A stretch of 64,000 bases of DNA from Zingiber officinale. Lineage: Eukaryota > Streptophyta > Magnoliopsida > Zingiberales > Zingiberaceae. Positions within the stretch are counted from its first letter, which is position 1. The number at the start of each line of letters is the position of its first letter. This document shows, piece after piece, positions 42,271-55,045 of the stretch. The notes under the pieces were generated by a model. That model did no database searches. It was given only the letters and a program-made list of their open reading frames with translations, and was not told the origin of the DNA. Made by a program: the position numbers and the translations under genes. The stretch spans positions 23,565,058-23,629,057 of the forward strand of contig NC_055990.1 in NCBI RefSeq assembly GCF_018446385.1, given 5' to 3'.

Positions 42271-45200
42271 TTAAATCATTGACTCTAGCACTACCCATGC
42301 ATCATGTGACTTCTAACCTCTCCAAATCTCTCTCTCTGCATGCTCCGTATGTTGGTTTTTATGGTGTTGTTGTCAGTGATGACATTGGACTTCCCATTAC
42401 TCACACAGGTTGTCTCTTACCGCCCTATAGCCCTTCTTCTTTGAAGTTTCCCAATGTCTTTTGTGTTCCATCAATTAATAAGAACCTTTTTGTATGTCTC
42501 CCAACTCTATAAAACTAATGATGTCATTGCTTAAAGGTGGTGGCTACTCTTGGTATGCGTTCATTCCTTCTCCACCACTGGTGCTTTCTTCTTCTGGCAT
42601 TTCTCTCCCTGTCTGGCATAGTCGTCTGGGTCACCCGTCTGCTCAAGTCTTATGTCAATTAGTTGTGTCTAAGTTGTTATCTTGCTTTGCTTTTTCAATT
42701 CGTCATTTTTCTTATAATTCTTGTCAATATAATAAAAGTCATAAATTATCTTTTTATGACTCATCGCCCTCTTCGTAATTTTCTTTTGATCTAATATTTT
42801 ATGATGTTTGGACTTCTCTAGTTATCTCATGTGATAAATATAAATATTATGTTATATTGTTGATCATCACAGTAAATATATTTGGTTATATCTCTTAAAA
42901 TGTAAATCAGATGCCTTTTCTGTATTTCGATATTTTAAGTCTCTCATCGAGAAATGATTTAATCGTCTTATCCTCACTTATATATTGACAATGGTGGAGA
43001 ATTTCTTACATTCAAAGAATTTCTTAGTTTACATGGAATCTCTCACTTGACCATTCCTCCTCATACTCCTAAACATAATGATTTCTCTGAACGTCGTCAC
43101 CGGTATATTATCAAAACTGGTCTTGCGTTTCTTTATCAAACATTTGTTCCTAATCAGTTTTGGCCCTTTGCCTTTGCCACTGCCACTGCCACTGCCACTT
43201 ATCTGATTAATCGACTACCCAAACATAATCTTTTTTAACAAATCTTCCTTTGAGTGTCTCTTTGTCTCCTTGCCAAATCTCTCCAAACGTCTAATTTTTG
43301 GTTGTCTCTGCTTTCCTTGGCTTCATCCCTATGCTTCTCATAAACTTGCACACCGATCTTCATCATGTGTCTTCCTTGGTTACTTTCTCACGCAGAGTGC
43401 CTATTTGTGCTATGAGTCCTCTTCTGAAAAAAATATTTGTCTCTCATCATGTTAGTTTTTTTAGTTTGAGTTTCCTTTTTCCAATGGTGGTTCTAGTACT
43501 GGACCCTTTCTTGGAGTTTCCTTTTTCCTTTGTGCTATGAGTCCTCTTCTGAAAAAAATATTTGTCTCTCATCATGTTAGTTTTTTTAGTTTGAGTTTCC
43601 TTTTTCCAATGGTGGTTCTAGTACTGGACCCTTTCTTGGAGCATTGCCTAGTATGCCTCTAGAGGATTCCTGTGCTGCTGATTATTCACTTATTTGCTCC
43701 TCTAACTATGTCTCATACCACTGATTGTTCACCAACCAGTCTCTACCAAGCCTCCACCTATTGAACCTCTCCTTGCCGAACCTCTGCCTGTTGTGCAAGC
43801 CACAGTAGTAGCTTCACCCTCACTTGCTCCTCCAGTTTAGCCTGCTTCTAACACCAACACCCATCCTATGGTGACCCATTCTAAAAACAATGTCTTCAAG
43901 CCTCATCCTCACTTTGGTCTCATCGCTTTCACCGACACTACTCTATCTGAACCTATAACATATACTATGGCTCTCAAGGATCCTCGCTGGCATACAGTCA
44001 TGTCTAAGGAGTTTGATGATCGCTTCTGTAATGGAACTTGGGATATTATCCTGTCTGATGTCTCTCAGAATGGCATTAGTTGCAAGTGGGTGTTTCAGCT
44101 TAAGCAAAAGTCTGATGGCTCTGTTGACTACTATAAGGCTTGTCTAGTTGCTAAGAGATTTCATCAGCATCTAGGTCTTAACTATACTGACACTTTCAAT
44201 CTTGTTGTAAAGACCACTACTGTCTGCCTTATCTTGTCCTTTGCTGTTTTCAGAGGGTGGTCTTTTCATCAAATGGATGTAAATAATACATTTCTTTAGG
44301 GTCAGTTGGATGATTGTGCTTATATGGCTCAGCTGCCCAAGTTTGTTGACTCTAATTTTCCATCTCATGTACGTAAGTTGAGTAAAGCAATTTATGGTTT
44401 TAAGCAGATGATATGCACCTGGTACACTATGCTTCATCGTTTTTTAATCAGTGTTGGCTTCACGGCCTTTCTTGCTGATACGTTATTTATTTTTCGCTCT
44501 GGAGATATCATTATGTATCTACTTGTCTATGTCGATGATTTGATTCTTATAAGGAATAATATTGGTATCCTTCAAGGATTCATCAATCAGCTGAGTGCTC
44601 GGTTCTCTATCAAAGATCTGGGAATCTTATCTTATTTCTAGGTGTTGAAGTTGTTTTCTCTCCAAAGGACCTTTGTCTCTCTCAGAAAAATATCTTCTTG
44701 ATATTCTTACCAGAACCAACATGCTGGACTCAAAACCTGCTCAAACGCCTATTGTCATGTCCACATCTTTGCACCTCTCTGATGGCTCCCCTCCTGCAGA
44801 CACTACTTTGTATCGCCAAACAATTGGTAAACTACAATATCTCCCTTTTACTCGACCAGATATTGCCTTTGCCGTTAACAAATTGTTTCAGTTTATGCAT
44901 GCTCCCTCATCTCTCCACTGGGGGGCTATTAAGCGTCTGCTGCGCTATCTTAATGATACACGCTCTTATAATTCTCTGATGGCACTCCTCTCCCTCTTTG
45001 CATGCCTACTGTGATGCAGATTCGGCTGGTGATATTGATGATCGTACGTCCATTGGTGCTTATATTGTATTCCTTGGTTCCAATCCGATTCCTGGAGCTC
45101 CAAAAAACAGGGTTCTATTACTCGCTCGTCTATTGAGGCTAAATATCGTGCCATTACCTCTACTGTGGTAGAACTACAATGGGTTCAATCTCTTCTTGAT

Positions 45201-45455
45201 GAACTAGGTGTGGACACTATGACATCTTCAACCTCTATCTATTGTGATAATATTGGAGTTACTTATATCTTGCAAATCTTGTGTTTCACTCACGCATGAA
45301 GTGCATTGCTTTGGAATATCATTTGTTTGTTAACTGGTTCATAGTGGTAAAGTTCATGTCTCTCATGTCTCGTTGTTTAACCAGTTTACTGATGCTTTGG
45401 CGAAACCACTTTCTAGTGCTCAACTTCATCTTCTCTATTCCAAGATTGGTGTCTT
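42270..45455 (+). pseudogene. Copia protease-integrase-RT-RNase H, broken
   Basis: A decayed protease start near 42275, VFCVPSINKNLFV near 42460, the integrase zinc region WHSRLGHPSAQVL near 42615, the integrase core across 42800-43240 in several frames, then RT at 43965-44640 with LKDPRWHTVMSKEFD, CKWVFQLKQKSDGSVDYYKA, HQMDVNNTFL and the catalytic YVDDLIL near 44530. RNase H follows with YCDADSAGD near 45010, AKYRAI near 45140 and the C-terminus near 45440. There are many stops and shifts plus a 125-bp tandem duplication at 43406-43640. Not functional. Confidence 0.8.
43406..43655. repeat. 125-bp tandem duplication inside copia
   Basis: TGTGCTATGAGTCCTCTTCT and the following sequence restart at 43531, an offset of 125 bp, with copies that read as nearly identical. 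It arose after the element lost function or caused part of that loss. Confidence 0.85.
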
Positions 45456-45481
45456 TATTAGTCCACCATCTTTAGGGGGCC

Positions 45482-45616
45482 TATTAGGATATCTTGAAAT
45501 ATATGGAGCATAAATCTTTTGTATATATTTTCTTTTTATCTTTATCTTTTATGATGTATATAAATACATCTTGTATCATTAATATAGAAAATATATTCTT
45601 TTAATACCTTTTTACA
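45482..45616 (+). repeat. 3' LTR of the copia element
   Basis: Begins TATTAGGATATCTTG after the purine-rich TTTAGGGGGCC and ends CCTTTTTACA, followed by the target duplication AGATA. Confidence 0.85.
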
Positions 45617-46264
45617 AGATATTCATACCCTATCCAGATATCTTATTATCACCTACAATTGTATTTGTTTAAATTTTAATTATTTCAATGAAGCTATGGA
45701 TATTTACTAAATTCTTAAGAAAATAATAAGAAAAAAGATTAAAGATAAAAATTAGCAAACTAAATATATAAAATATTAAAAAAAGTTTATCCCAACACCA
45801 TTATTCTATAAAAATACCATAGCTTTATACTAATAATTCTTCATTCCATCCAACTAATATCATTTAACAAAAGTATATTAGAATTAATATCATCACTAAA
45901 AAAATATAATCCAACAAAAATCAATTAAAGATCTATAAGTTACTCCTAATTTAGTCATATTAAAACATGATCATTCAAAAAGTAAACTTGAGCGATTTCA
46001 ACTCTGAACTAATCATAGATGTCTTCATCACTTGACATTGTAGTGTAATGCAAATTAAAATTCAAAATGACAAAGAAAAATATAAATAATTGACCCAATA
46101 GTTCACTTTCAGTATCAAATTTAATAAAATTAAATTGTATTAAAAACTTGCCCCATCAACATCAATAGTATCCTCATCATATTCAACTAAAGTGTAATAT
46201 GATTTTGTTTCTTGTGAACTTATAGCTACAAAATTCATTGAAGAAGACAAGTCATTATTGTATA

Positions 46265-49040
46265 TTATAAAAGAAAAATATTTTCATTCAAAAATGATAA
46301 AAAAAAAACTAATTTACAATTTATATTACCTTGTTTCTCATTTGATAACCAACTTTGAGTGCACATCAATGCTTCTACTATTTTTGGATGAAGTCGGCTT
46401 CTATGAGGATTCACCAATCTACCACTTGTACTAAATGTAGATTCTGAAGCCACAATCAATATTGGAATGGCAAGAAGATCTCGTGTTATCCTCATCAAAG
46501 TGGGATACTTGATTACGTTGGTCTTTCACCACTCTAATATGTCAAAATCCATATTTCTCGATAGCACTTTATTTTCCAAATAAAGGTCTAGCTTGGTCTT
46601 TAGATCAATGTTAATGTCACACTCAAGTGCTACTTTTTTTTATCAAAACTATTCAAAAAATCATCAATACTTATATTCAATCTAATCTACATTGATCTTT
46701 TTTCAACACTAGCATAAACATTATTATCTGTGTACTACTCAAGCAAATCATGACATATTCTTTGAATCATTCTAACAGGTTCTTTAAAGCCAATCTTTCC
46801 ATGTGTTCTTTTGAAACAATACTGTTGGGTTTTTCGGGTCGCGAAAATCGCTTTTTCGCGTCGCGGAAATCCCGAAACCCCGCCACCGGATCCGTGCGAA
46901 GAATAAAAATTTCAAAAACTATGAGTACGAGTTTCTTAGACTTAGTTCTAAACTAGGAGAAGGAATTACCCTTGATGCGTGCCCTTTACGAATCCCGCTC
47001 GTCCAAGGAAGTGCCGGATCTCGAGATCGTCAAGCGTACGATCCTCTAAAAGTATCCACACGAACAAATGGGTGGAGAAAAACTAAACAAAAGTGTGCTA
47101 GCACCCTTGATCAGCCACGACAAGAGGAGGAGAGGGAGAGCAAGAAGAGAGAGCTTGAGGAAGAAGAAGATGTGAATGAATCCCATTGAATGAAAAATGA
47201 ATTTCTCATTCACCACAAAAGTGGCCGGCCACCTCAAGAAGTGTAACCCCCATTTTTGCATTAAGTGGCCATTAAAGAGGGAATATGTAATCTCCATGAG
47301 GTGGCACACACATGTGCTAACTATGATGATGTGGCACATTATCATTGGCCACTTAATGCCAAGTCACAAATGATGTGGCATAAAGTCAAGTCAAACTTGA
47401 CTCTTCCTATTCCTCTCAAGTCAAGTCAAACTTGACTTAATCTCTCTCATGGTTGATCTAATCCAACCATTTAATTCAAGCCAATTTAATATAATGAATC
47501 TAATTCATTTAATTAAATTGATTCAACGAGTCATAATCTAAATTAGACTCATTGAACACATGAATCAACTTGAGTCCAACTCAATTAGCCCAATTATGAT
47601 TACTCTTAATCCAATTTGATTCATCACATGAATCTAATCCTCTTGGTTCATCATATGAACCTAATCTCCATCTAATTGTCCTTAGTGTGTGACCCTATAG
47701 GTTCTTGTAACGTTGGCAATGCCCCTAAACCCATTTAGGAGTATAAGTAATGAGCGGTATCTAGCAACACATCATTACTACCCAAGTTACAAGAATGTTG
47801 AGATCCAACATCACCTTGTGACTACTAATTGTGACTTCTCACAATATATGACAAGTGTCCTTCTATCCTAGACATCTAGATTGATCAATGTGAGGCATAG
47901 ACCGTGTCATCCTCTGACCAATCTAAATCTTGATCTCCAAGTAGACTCACTTAATCAAATGAGCTCAATATCTCATATTGACTCATTTGGGCATGGCCAT
48001 GCACTTCGTGATCTCACTCTATCAAGAATATCGATGTCGCTCCCGTCATATAGGAGGGATAGATCTCATCTACATCACTCACATCCCTCTGCATAATTCG
48101 TTACATACCCAGTAATCGCCTTTATAGTCCACCCAGTTACGAGTGACGTTTGACGAAATCAAAGTACATAACTCCTTATGTAGGGAACCATAGTGACTTC
48201 AGGTCTAAGGACTAGTAGTCATACTAATAGCTACATGAGAAAGTATATGACACTCATATAACTCCATGATACTTTCTCATGGCGGGTCATTCAGTATACA
48301 TTCTCCAATGCATATCCATGTGTCAACTTGATATCTCTATATCTATGACTTGTGAGATCAAGTCATCGAGTTGACCTACATGCTAATCTTATTGCATTAA
48401 CATTGTCCCTGAATGTTAATACTCGACTAGGAATGATTAAGAGTAGTGTTCCCTATATCATCTCACTATCGGTTCAACTAATCGATTGATATAGGTGAGA
48501 ACCGTCTACTCAAGGACGCTATTATACTTAGTTTATTTGACACCAATACAAGTAAGTATAATAACAAAAAATAAATGCCTTTATTTATATAAGAATATGA
48601 TACAACAAGTCCATAATACAATCATCAAATGATTGGCTCTAGGGCTCTAACTAACAAATACTCCACCAATTTTATCTTATATCTTGGATATAAAATCATA
48701 ACTATTCCCATAACCCTATGAATATGAGATCAATATTTCTCAAATTTGGAAAGCATCATATGACCCACTTTAGCAATGAATCTTTAATTTCACAAACCTT
48801 AGGGGGAAAAAATTGTTGTCGGATACATTCTTCTAGAAAATATTTCAGTCATATAATAAGAAACTTTTAACATTTGAGATATCTCTTTTCCTAACAACCA
48901 CTCCTCATCTGTCGGGAAACATTTATACGATAAATCACAAAATCTCATACGAGCAAACAAATTTTTAAAAGATATAGTAGTTATGAGCATCAAACATGTT
49001 GAGTTCCAATGGTGAAAGATAAAGCTTACAAATCGATCTA
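46265..49040 (-). pseudogene. hAT transposase, split by a solo LTR
   Basis: Read on the - strand. The part at 49040-48790 has HHWNSTCLML, NLFARMRFCDLSYKCFPTDEEW and MTEIFSRRMYPTT, the middle of plant hAT transposases. After the solo LTR, 46680-46265 has the C-terminal dimerisation domain: LDLYLENKVL, FDILEW, TRDLLAIPILIVASESTFST and LVNPHRSRLHPKIVEALMC. Stops break the frame (for example after FDILEW). The N-terminal BED zinc finger and upstream catalytic part are missing. Inactive. Confidence 0.8.
46823..48656. mobile_element. Solo LTR (1.83 kb) inside hAT, TSD AATAC
   Basis: Starts TGTTGGGTTTTTCGGG and ends CTAACTAACA, flanked by AATAC (46818-46822 and 48657-48661). The hAT transposase resumes on both sides. 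No coding region; short frames within it are chance. Orientation is probably - by its likeness to LTRs that start TGTTAGTTAGAGCCC. Confidence 0.8.
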
Positions 49041-49141
49041 GGGAATCCCCAAGCTCGTGGTGAATCACTTGAAAGAGGAAGATCTGATAGATAAGTAATT
49101 GGGAGTGTCCTCGGCTTGATGAAGACGATGACGACTTGATC

Positions 49142-49454
49142 TGTTGGTAGTGGGGGAAATGGACTGTAGTTGTAACTGCAATGCCAATTTGTCCGTTCAC
49201 TACTCCCCCTTATTATAAGGGATGCGTCCAAGTGCAAGAACGTGAGAGAGAGGATAAGTTCCAAAAAAACTCTTCGTATGAGATTTGTTTCTTTTGGAAA
49301 GAAAAAGGACATTTGACTGATTAGGGATTTGGTTTGTGATTTCATGATTGCTCTTCCGATGACAAGCACAAAAAACATAGGATCATTTGAAAGTCGTTGT
49401 AAGTGTTTACAATTTGCAAATTTTAGTTTTATATTTCATGCTTTAGAAGCAACA
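49142..49454 (+). repeat. 5' LTR of the old copia element
   Basis: TGTTGGTAGTGGGGG to GAAGCAACA, followed by TGGTATTAGAGTG (49456-49468), a near match to the tRNA-Met primer site. Confidence 0.9.
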
Positions 49455-49917
49455 ATGGTATTAGAGTGTAGATTCTAAATACATAAGAAAATTCCTAAAA
49501 TACCTCTATGCTTTAATTTCTTTTCTATACGTTGTTTCGCTACTGAAATCACAATCGATTGTTGTGAAATCATGACTAAGTCGCGATCTACAATCTATCA
49601 CAACAACAACCAATTTCACTACTGAAATCGTGTTCTGTCATTGGGCGCAGTTGCGATCTACTACTGTTGTTGGGCGAGATCGCGATTGTGTTATGATCTG
49701 TTGTCGTTGTCGGGCTCTGAACACAGTGGCCACTCCCACATAGTTTGTTTCCACCGACAGGTGAAATGGGGTGATGGCGGCGTGGGAGCTGGCAATGAAG
49801 AAGAGAAAAAAATGGTGCTAGTGTAGGCAAAGGAAAAAAAAAATGAACACTATAGTTAGGTTAGCATATGAATTGACAAGGAAAAGATAGTTCTTGAGTA
49901 TATCATAATACGTATTA

Positions 49918-50160
49918 TGCTTGCAGATCCTTTTACGAAGTCATTGATTAAAGAGTCATTTCAAGGACATATGAAGTCTTGAGACTTCAAAGAATGTAAC
50001 ATATTGTAAAGACAATAAGATATGTAAAACATCATGAGTTATTCGGTGTATATGTTTTTGTTATATTTGTATAAAGTCTCAATGAACATGGTGGGCGATT
50101 AAGATTGGTCCACTCACATGGAAAATCATTTTTGATTATTAAATATAAATAGAGGTAAGA
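49918..50160 (+). pseudogene. Copia RNase H C-terminal scrap
   Basis: DPFTKSLIKESFQGHMKS matches the conserved C-terminus of copia RNase H (DP.TK.L....F..H). It is the only recognisable coding remnant of this element, so an internal deletion removed most of gag-pol. Confidence 0.6.
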
Positions 50161-50689
50161 TCATTACTTATGGGACAACTTGTGAAGCTATGAATGGAGA
50201 TATACTTGTAAATTGAGGTTACCTTGATAGTTGTATCAAGATGAGATCATTTATGATATTGATGATCAGAGTAAATGTATCCACCATTTACTAAATCTGT
50301 TGGAGGTCAAATTAGAGTTCATGAGTTGAATTCAGGATTAGACATTGAGAATATCTAAATACAAATTTGTACGATGTTAAAATTGAGAAAAACATACATT
50401 TTTTATTGATAAAGAGAAAAACATCATAACATGTGATTCATATCACATGTCCAATAACGACAATAAGGGTAGTAATATTATAAGTGTACTCTTTCATAGC
50501 ACCTCGCCCCTCGAATGCACCGAGCCCGTCAGCTCCTTTATCGTGCCATCTTTTTTGCTAGCTGTGTCTTCCGCTCGACTTCCTGTGCTCCTAAATTCTT
50601 GCGCACTTAGACATAAGACATCAAAAAACAAACATAACCCAACTTAACTTGTTTGACCACATCAAAAGTATTATGAGAATTTACAATCT

Positions 50690-51830
50690 CTTCCTTTTTG
50701 ATGTACATCAACCCAAGTTAAAGTTAGGATTAAACCAAAATATAACAACATGAGTATGTAAAGTAAGTTGCAATTATAACAAAAAAAAATTGCAATGCAA
50801 TGAATAAAATTACAAAATAAGTACAAGGATAAAAAATTATCCTAACTCCCTCATAACTTTTACCTATGTCTCCCCTTTTGAACATATAAAAAAAATAGAA
50901 AAAATAAAATAAATAGTTAGAAAAGTTTGAAATAATTTTCTAGGGATACATAACAAAAAATATCAGTAGGCTAATACTTTTCAGAATTAATTTTCAAAAA
51001 TATTCTATTTTTAATAATTAATCTTCTACTTTGATAAAAAATAATTTAAAGATTACTTTTCAGTTTTGAAAAAACTTTAAAAATTGTGTCAAATTTAAGT
51101 AGAATAAGATAGATCAGTAGAAAAATTTTCACAGAAAGATATTATTTAGTCTAACAGAAATAATTTATTTTAGTAAAGCGACTAATTTTTAAAAATAAAT
51201 TATAAAAAAATATTTTTTAATTTTAAAAATTATGCTAATTTTCTTGAACATGCAAAACACATTTTTTAACGGGAAAAAATAAATAAAAGTTTCCAAAGTT
51301 TTATTTTCTTGACTTTTTAATATTAAAAATTTACTTTTCATAAAATAATTTGTAATAATTCAAATAATATTAAAAAAAATTCAAAAAGTTACGTTAAGAT
51401 AGAGAATATGACATTTTATGATAAAAAAATAAAATTTTTCAAAAATAATTCTGAAAATTATTTTTAATTTTAAAAATACTATTTTTGTTAATGAATTCAT
51501 AGAAAATAATTTAACGATCAAAAAATTTTAAAAATATTTCTTTTAATAGAGAATATTATATTTTATCATAAAAAATAAAATTTTAAAAAAATAAGTCTGT
51601 ATAATAATTTTAAATTTCAAAACACGATTTTCATTGATAATTTCATAGAAAATAACTCAACAAAAAAAAATTAAAAAAATTCCTTAACAAAAATACTGCT
51701 ATTATATAAATATAAAAATTTTAAATAAGAAATTCAAATAGAAAAATTTATTGAAAAATATTTTTCTAATTAAAATAATTTCTATCCTAATAATTTAAAA
51801 TTTAGGAATTTAATCTAAAAAATATTTTGG
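50690..51830. other. Extremely AT-rich interior of the nested element
   Basis: Long A/T runs with no reading frame. This is where pol would be expected on the - strand; no RT, integrase or RNase H motif can be read. Confidence 0.5.
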
Positions 51831-53305
51831 AACTGGTTCCTATCTAGTGGATTTACTAAAAATTTTGGAGGTATATAATTTCTAGCAATTTTCCTAATTT
51901 ATCCTTGGTGATTTATGACGTATCAGTTAATTCTACCATAATTTTTTTATTCTGATTTTCAAAACATATTTGAATTCTAACATGCACAATCATTTTCTAA
52001 TTTTTCTATTTGTGCTTTCAATTTTTGCATTTTCTACTCTTAGATTATTATATATTTTTAGGGGCCATGAATTGGCTAAGGTCATTTTTATCTTAGCATT
52101 TTCTTTTTCTAATTTTACTATATTCTTAGAAAGCATCTTGATAAATTGAAATGTCTTTTTAAAAGGTAGGGCATGTACCTTACTTACCTTGTGTTATGAT
52201 GCTCCCCTTTATCTAAGTTTTCTTCTGAGGATTCTCCCCCTTCATCGATAGTCATCTCTGAGCTACTTTCATCTTCTCCTTGGTGGTCCACCAATAGGGC
52301 TAGTCTGACATATTTTTCAACTTCTAACTCCGATGATGACTTGTCCCATGTTGTTTTAAAGTTTTGGTGCCTTGATTTAGCTAGCTCTTTCTGTTTCTCC
52401 TTCATCTTCAGCTTTAGGTAATCATCCTTAATGTGCCCTTCTTCATTGCAGTTATAGTATCAAACCTTTATTTTATTCTGAGAATGTTTCTTAGCCTGCA
52501 CTTTATTAAATTTATTAGATTTAATAAACTTACTAAATTTTCTTACCAGTAGAGTATCTTCGTCTTCATCAATTGATGTTTCAGAGTCTGGATCGTTTAT
52601 TCTTGCCTTCAGGACAACGTTCTGACTGGACTCCTTTTTCAATTATGGGCATCTAGATTCATGAAATTTTAAAGTGGGAAATAATTCTCTAAAGAACTTA
52701 CCTCTAGATCTTTTGAAATATAATAGGAGTCTACTATAGACATTCATTCTTGTGTCCTAGGGAAATCATTTAACGCATACCTTAAAGAATCTCGGTTTGT
52801 TAACTGTTCTTCAAGATTCATAAGTCCAATGATTAACTCCTTCGGCTTGACATGCAGTTGTGCTACTAACTCTCCTTTCAACCGGAGGTTAGTCAGTTGG
52901 TTCGGGAGCAAATCCAGTTTTACTAGCTTGACTTCAGACGTACCTTCATGTAGCTTCAGAAACTTTTCCTAAAGTTCCTTTACTGATTTGTAGGCACCGA
53001 TTCTGCTGACTTCTTACGGAGGTAGCATGCTCAATAGATGGAATTTGGCTCGTCCATTTGCTACGAAGTCTGCTTGCTCCTTCTTGGTCCAGAGATACTC
53101 TTCTTTTTCTTCTCTTTATTGGTCTTTGGGGACTACAAAATCATATTAATCATCAAAAAAATTTCAAAATCAGTTTTGAAAAATACTTCCATGCATTTTT
53201 CTATAACGTAAATTTTCCCTCGAACTTTACCTGATAGATACTCAGTCCGTCCATCGTCTCGGTGTTTCAGTCAGTGGTTAGTCCTTTTGAGGCATTTTGG
53301 CTCTG
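51830..53305 (-). pseudogene. Gag of the nested copia-like element
   Basis: On the - strand from 53300 down, broken frames give a copia Gag with a knuckle YYNCNEEGHIKDD near 52460-52420 (the first Cys appears as Tyr), preceded by an Asp/Ser-rich spacer and FSKFIKSNKFNK. After the knuckle come KLKMKEKQKELAKSR, an acidic stretch, and a Glu/Lys/Asn-rich coiled coil near 52060. This layout is typical of SIRE/Tork-type Gag. At least two stops interrupt it. Confidence 0.6.
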
Positions 53306-54727
53306 ATACTACTTGTTGGTGCAGAGGTAGTCGATAAGAGGGGGGGTTAATTGTCTATAAAAAAAATAACCGCTTCTCATTTTTTTGATTTGATTAGACT
53401 AGCACAACTAAAATAAATAGAATAATAAAACTGAATAATTAATGAAAAAGAGGCAAAGCAATTTACTTGGTTATAACATAGGCGGTTGTTAATCCAAGGC
53501 GGTGAAGAAAACTCCACTAATCAATCTCCTTTGTTGAAGGCAGAAAAGCCTCTTACACTCTTTTTAAGCTAGAAAAGCTAGAAAATTAAATATAGGATTT
53601 GTAGTTCAATTATTTTTTATTTCCTAACTCCATGGATCTTTTTATAGCTCATAGAAAATCCTATCCTAGGGTGGAAGGCGCCTTTAATGGTGTTTAAGGC
53701 GTCTGCAAGTGGAAAGCTTTATCTGCCGAAGATAAAGTTTTATTTTCGGCTAATAGCTAGAAAAGATGCCTTCAACTGACTAGAAGGCGCCTTCGGTACT
53801 GTACATCGAAAGAGCCTTCCAAGAGGCAGATCAACTCCTTAGCTGATTTCTTCGCTTGGGTGATGTTCCGGCTAACCAGAGTTGAGCTCATCCAAATCCA
53901 ACTCTGACCTTCTCCTCAAGCAGACTTCCTTTTTGATTTCATGTCCCTTGAACGTTGTGTACGTCGTTCTCGTCCATTAGTGTACTCTTCTGTAGCACCT
54001 CGTCTCTCAAATGCGCTGAGCCCGTCGACTTCTCTTCTGTGTCATCTTTCTCACTAGTTACGTCTTCTGTTAGATTTTTTGTGCTCCTAAGTTCCTATAC
54101 ACTTAGACAAAAGACATCAAAAGCCAAATAGGACCTAACTTAACTTGGTTGACCACATCAAAACTACCACGGGATACTTATAATAAGTTGATCTCAATTT
54201 TATTATAAGTGACTATTTAACTGTCTACTTAAAGTTTTAATCAGGGTTTGCTACTTTAGCATGCATCCTATTGACTATGAATGATTCAATTTATGGTGTA
54301 TAATTAAGAAAGTGACTAATTAGAATAAATATATTATAGTGAAAAAGGAATATTGAAATATATTTACATCTTTGTTATTTATTCACTGGTCGACCAATTA
54401 TATTTTTTATTGAGTACTTAAAATATGATTGTGGATAATTATATTGATTAGAAATAAGGAACGTACTTTTGACATAATAGTCATTATGAGGGATTACAGA
54501 TATTCGTATTAATGTAAATGATTTAATCTAGGGTAACTACAAGATGTTGATGTCTCAAATTTATTTTGAAGAGCAGTTATGTAAGGTATAATAATTATCT
54601 TAGCATGAATCGCTCAATATGTTTATTGTCGCATGAACCATTTTTCATTAAGTATGAATAAATATTCTTATATGGTCTTTGTAACTTCTTATTTGGTCTT
54701 TGTGGCTTGACTTGGATCAGTAGGAGA

Positions 54728-55040
54728 TGTTGATAGTAGGGGGACTGGAATGTAGTTGTAAATACAATGCTAATTAAATCATCCACTACTCTCCCTTATT
54801 ATAAGGGATGTATCCAAGTGCAAGAACGTGTGAGAGAGGATAAGTTCCGGAAAACTCTTCATGTGAGATATGCTTCTTTTGGAAAGAAGAAGAACATCCG
54901 GCTGATCAAAGATTTAGTTTGTGATTTCATGATCACTCTTTCCGACGACAAGCACAAAGAACATAGGATCATCTGCAAGTCGCTATAAGTGTTTATAGTT
55001 TACAGATTTTAACTTTATATTTCATGCTTTAGAAGCAACA
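54728..55040 (+). repeat. 3' LTR of the old copia element
   Basis: TGTTGATAGTAGGGGG to GAAGCAACA, after a purine-rich GGATCAGTAGGAGA and followed by TGATC. Confidence 0.9.
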
Positions 55041-55045
55041 TGATC

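Larger units (their letters stand above)
39068..45616 (+). mobile_element. Ty1/copia element inserted in hAT (TSD AGATA), decayed
   Basis: LTRs at 39068-39230 and 45482-45616 are flanked by AGATA (39063-39067 and 45617-45621). Gag, zinc knuckle, integrase, RT and RNase H follow in the copia order but in broken frames. A solo LTR is nested in gag. The 5' LTR is 28 bp longer than the 3' LTR because of an extra CTTTTGTAC-type segment. Confidence 0.9.
38928..49040 (-). mobile_element. hAT transposon remnant, split by nested insertions
   Basis: The left end TAGGGATGACAATG (38928-38941) is a typical hAT terminus, followed by hAT-like subterminal TATCC/CATCC repeats that are cut at 39067 by a copia element and resume at 45622. 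Transposase sequence on the - strand runs from about 49040 to 46265, interrupted by a solo LTR. The right terminus was not found; the sequence is lost or obscured near the copia insertion at 49142. Confidence 0.65.
50484..54180 (-). mobile_element. Nested copia-like element, gag-only, - strand
   Basis: The right LTR (about 53319-54180; 5' LTR on the - strand) starts on the + strand as TGTTGGTGCAGAGG, next to CTCTGATACTACT, the complement of the tRNA-Met primer site AGTAGTATCAGAG. Sequence at about 50484-50680 repeats the outer part of that LTR (GTACTCTTTCATAGCACCTCG against GTACTCTTCTGTAGCACCTCG), so the left LTR is truncated. Between them only Gag is found. No target duplication could be fixed. 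Confidence 0.65.
49142..55040 (+). mobile_element. Old copia-type element with most coding lost (TSD TGATC)
   Basis: 313-bp LTRs at 49142-49454 and 54728-55040 are flanked by TGATC (49137-49141 and 55041-55045). The LTRs are roughly 85% identical by eye, so it is much older than the Tat element. The interior keeps only a short pol end (LADPFTKSLIKESFQGHMKS, about 49918-49980) and long non-coding AT-rich sequence. A second element is nested in it. Confidence 0.85.
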
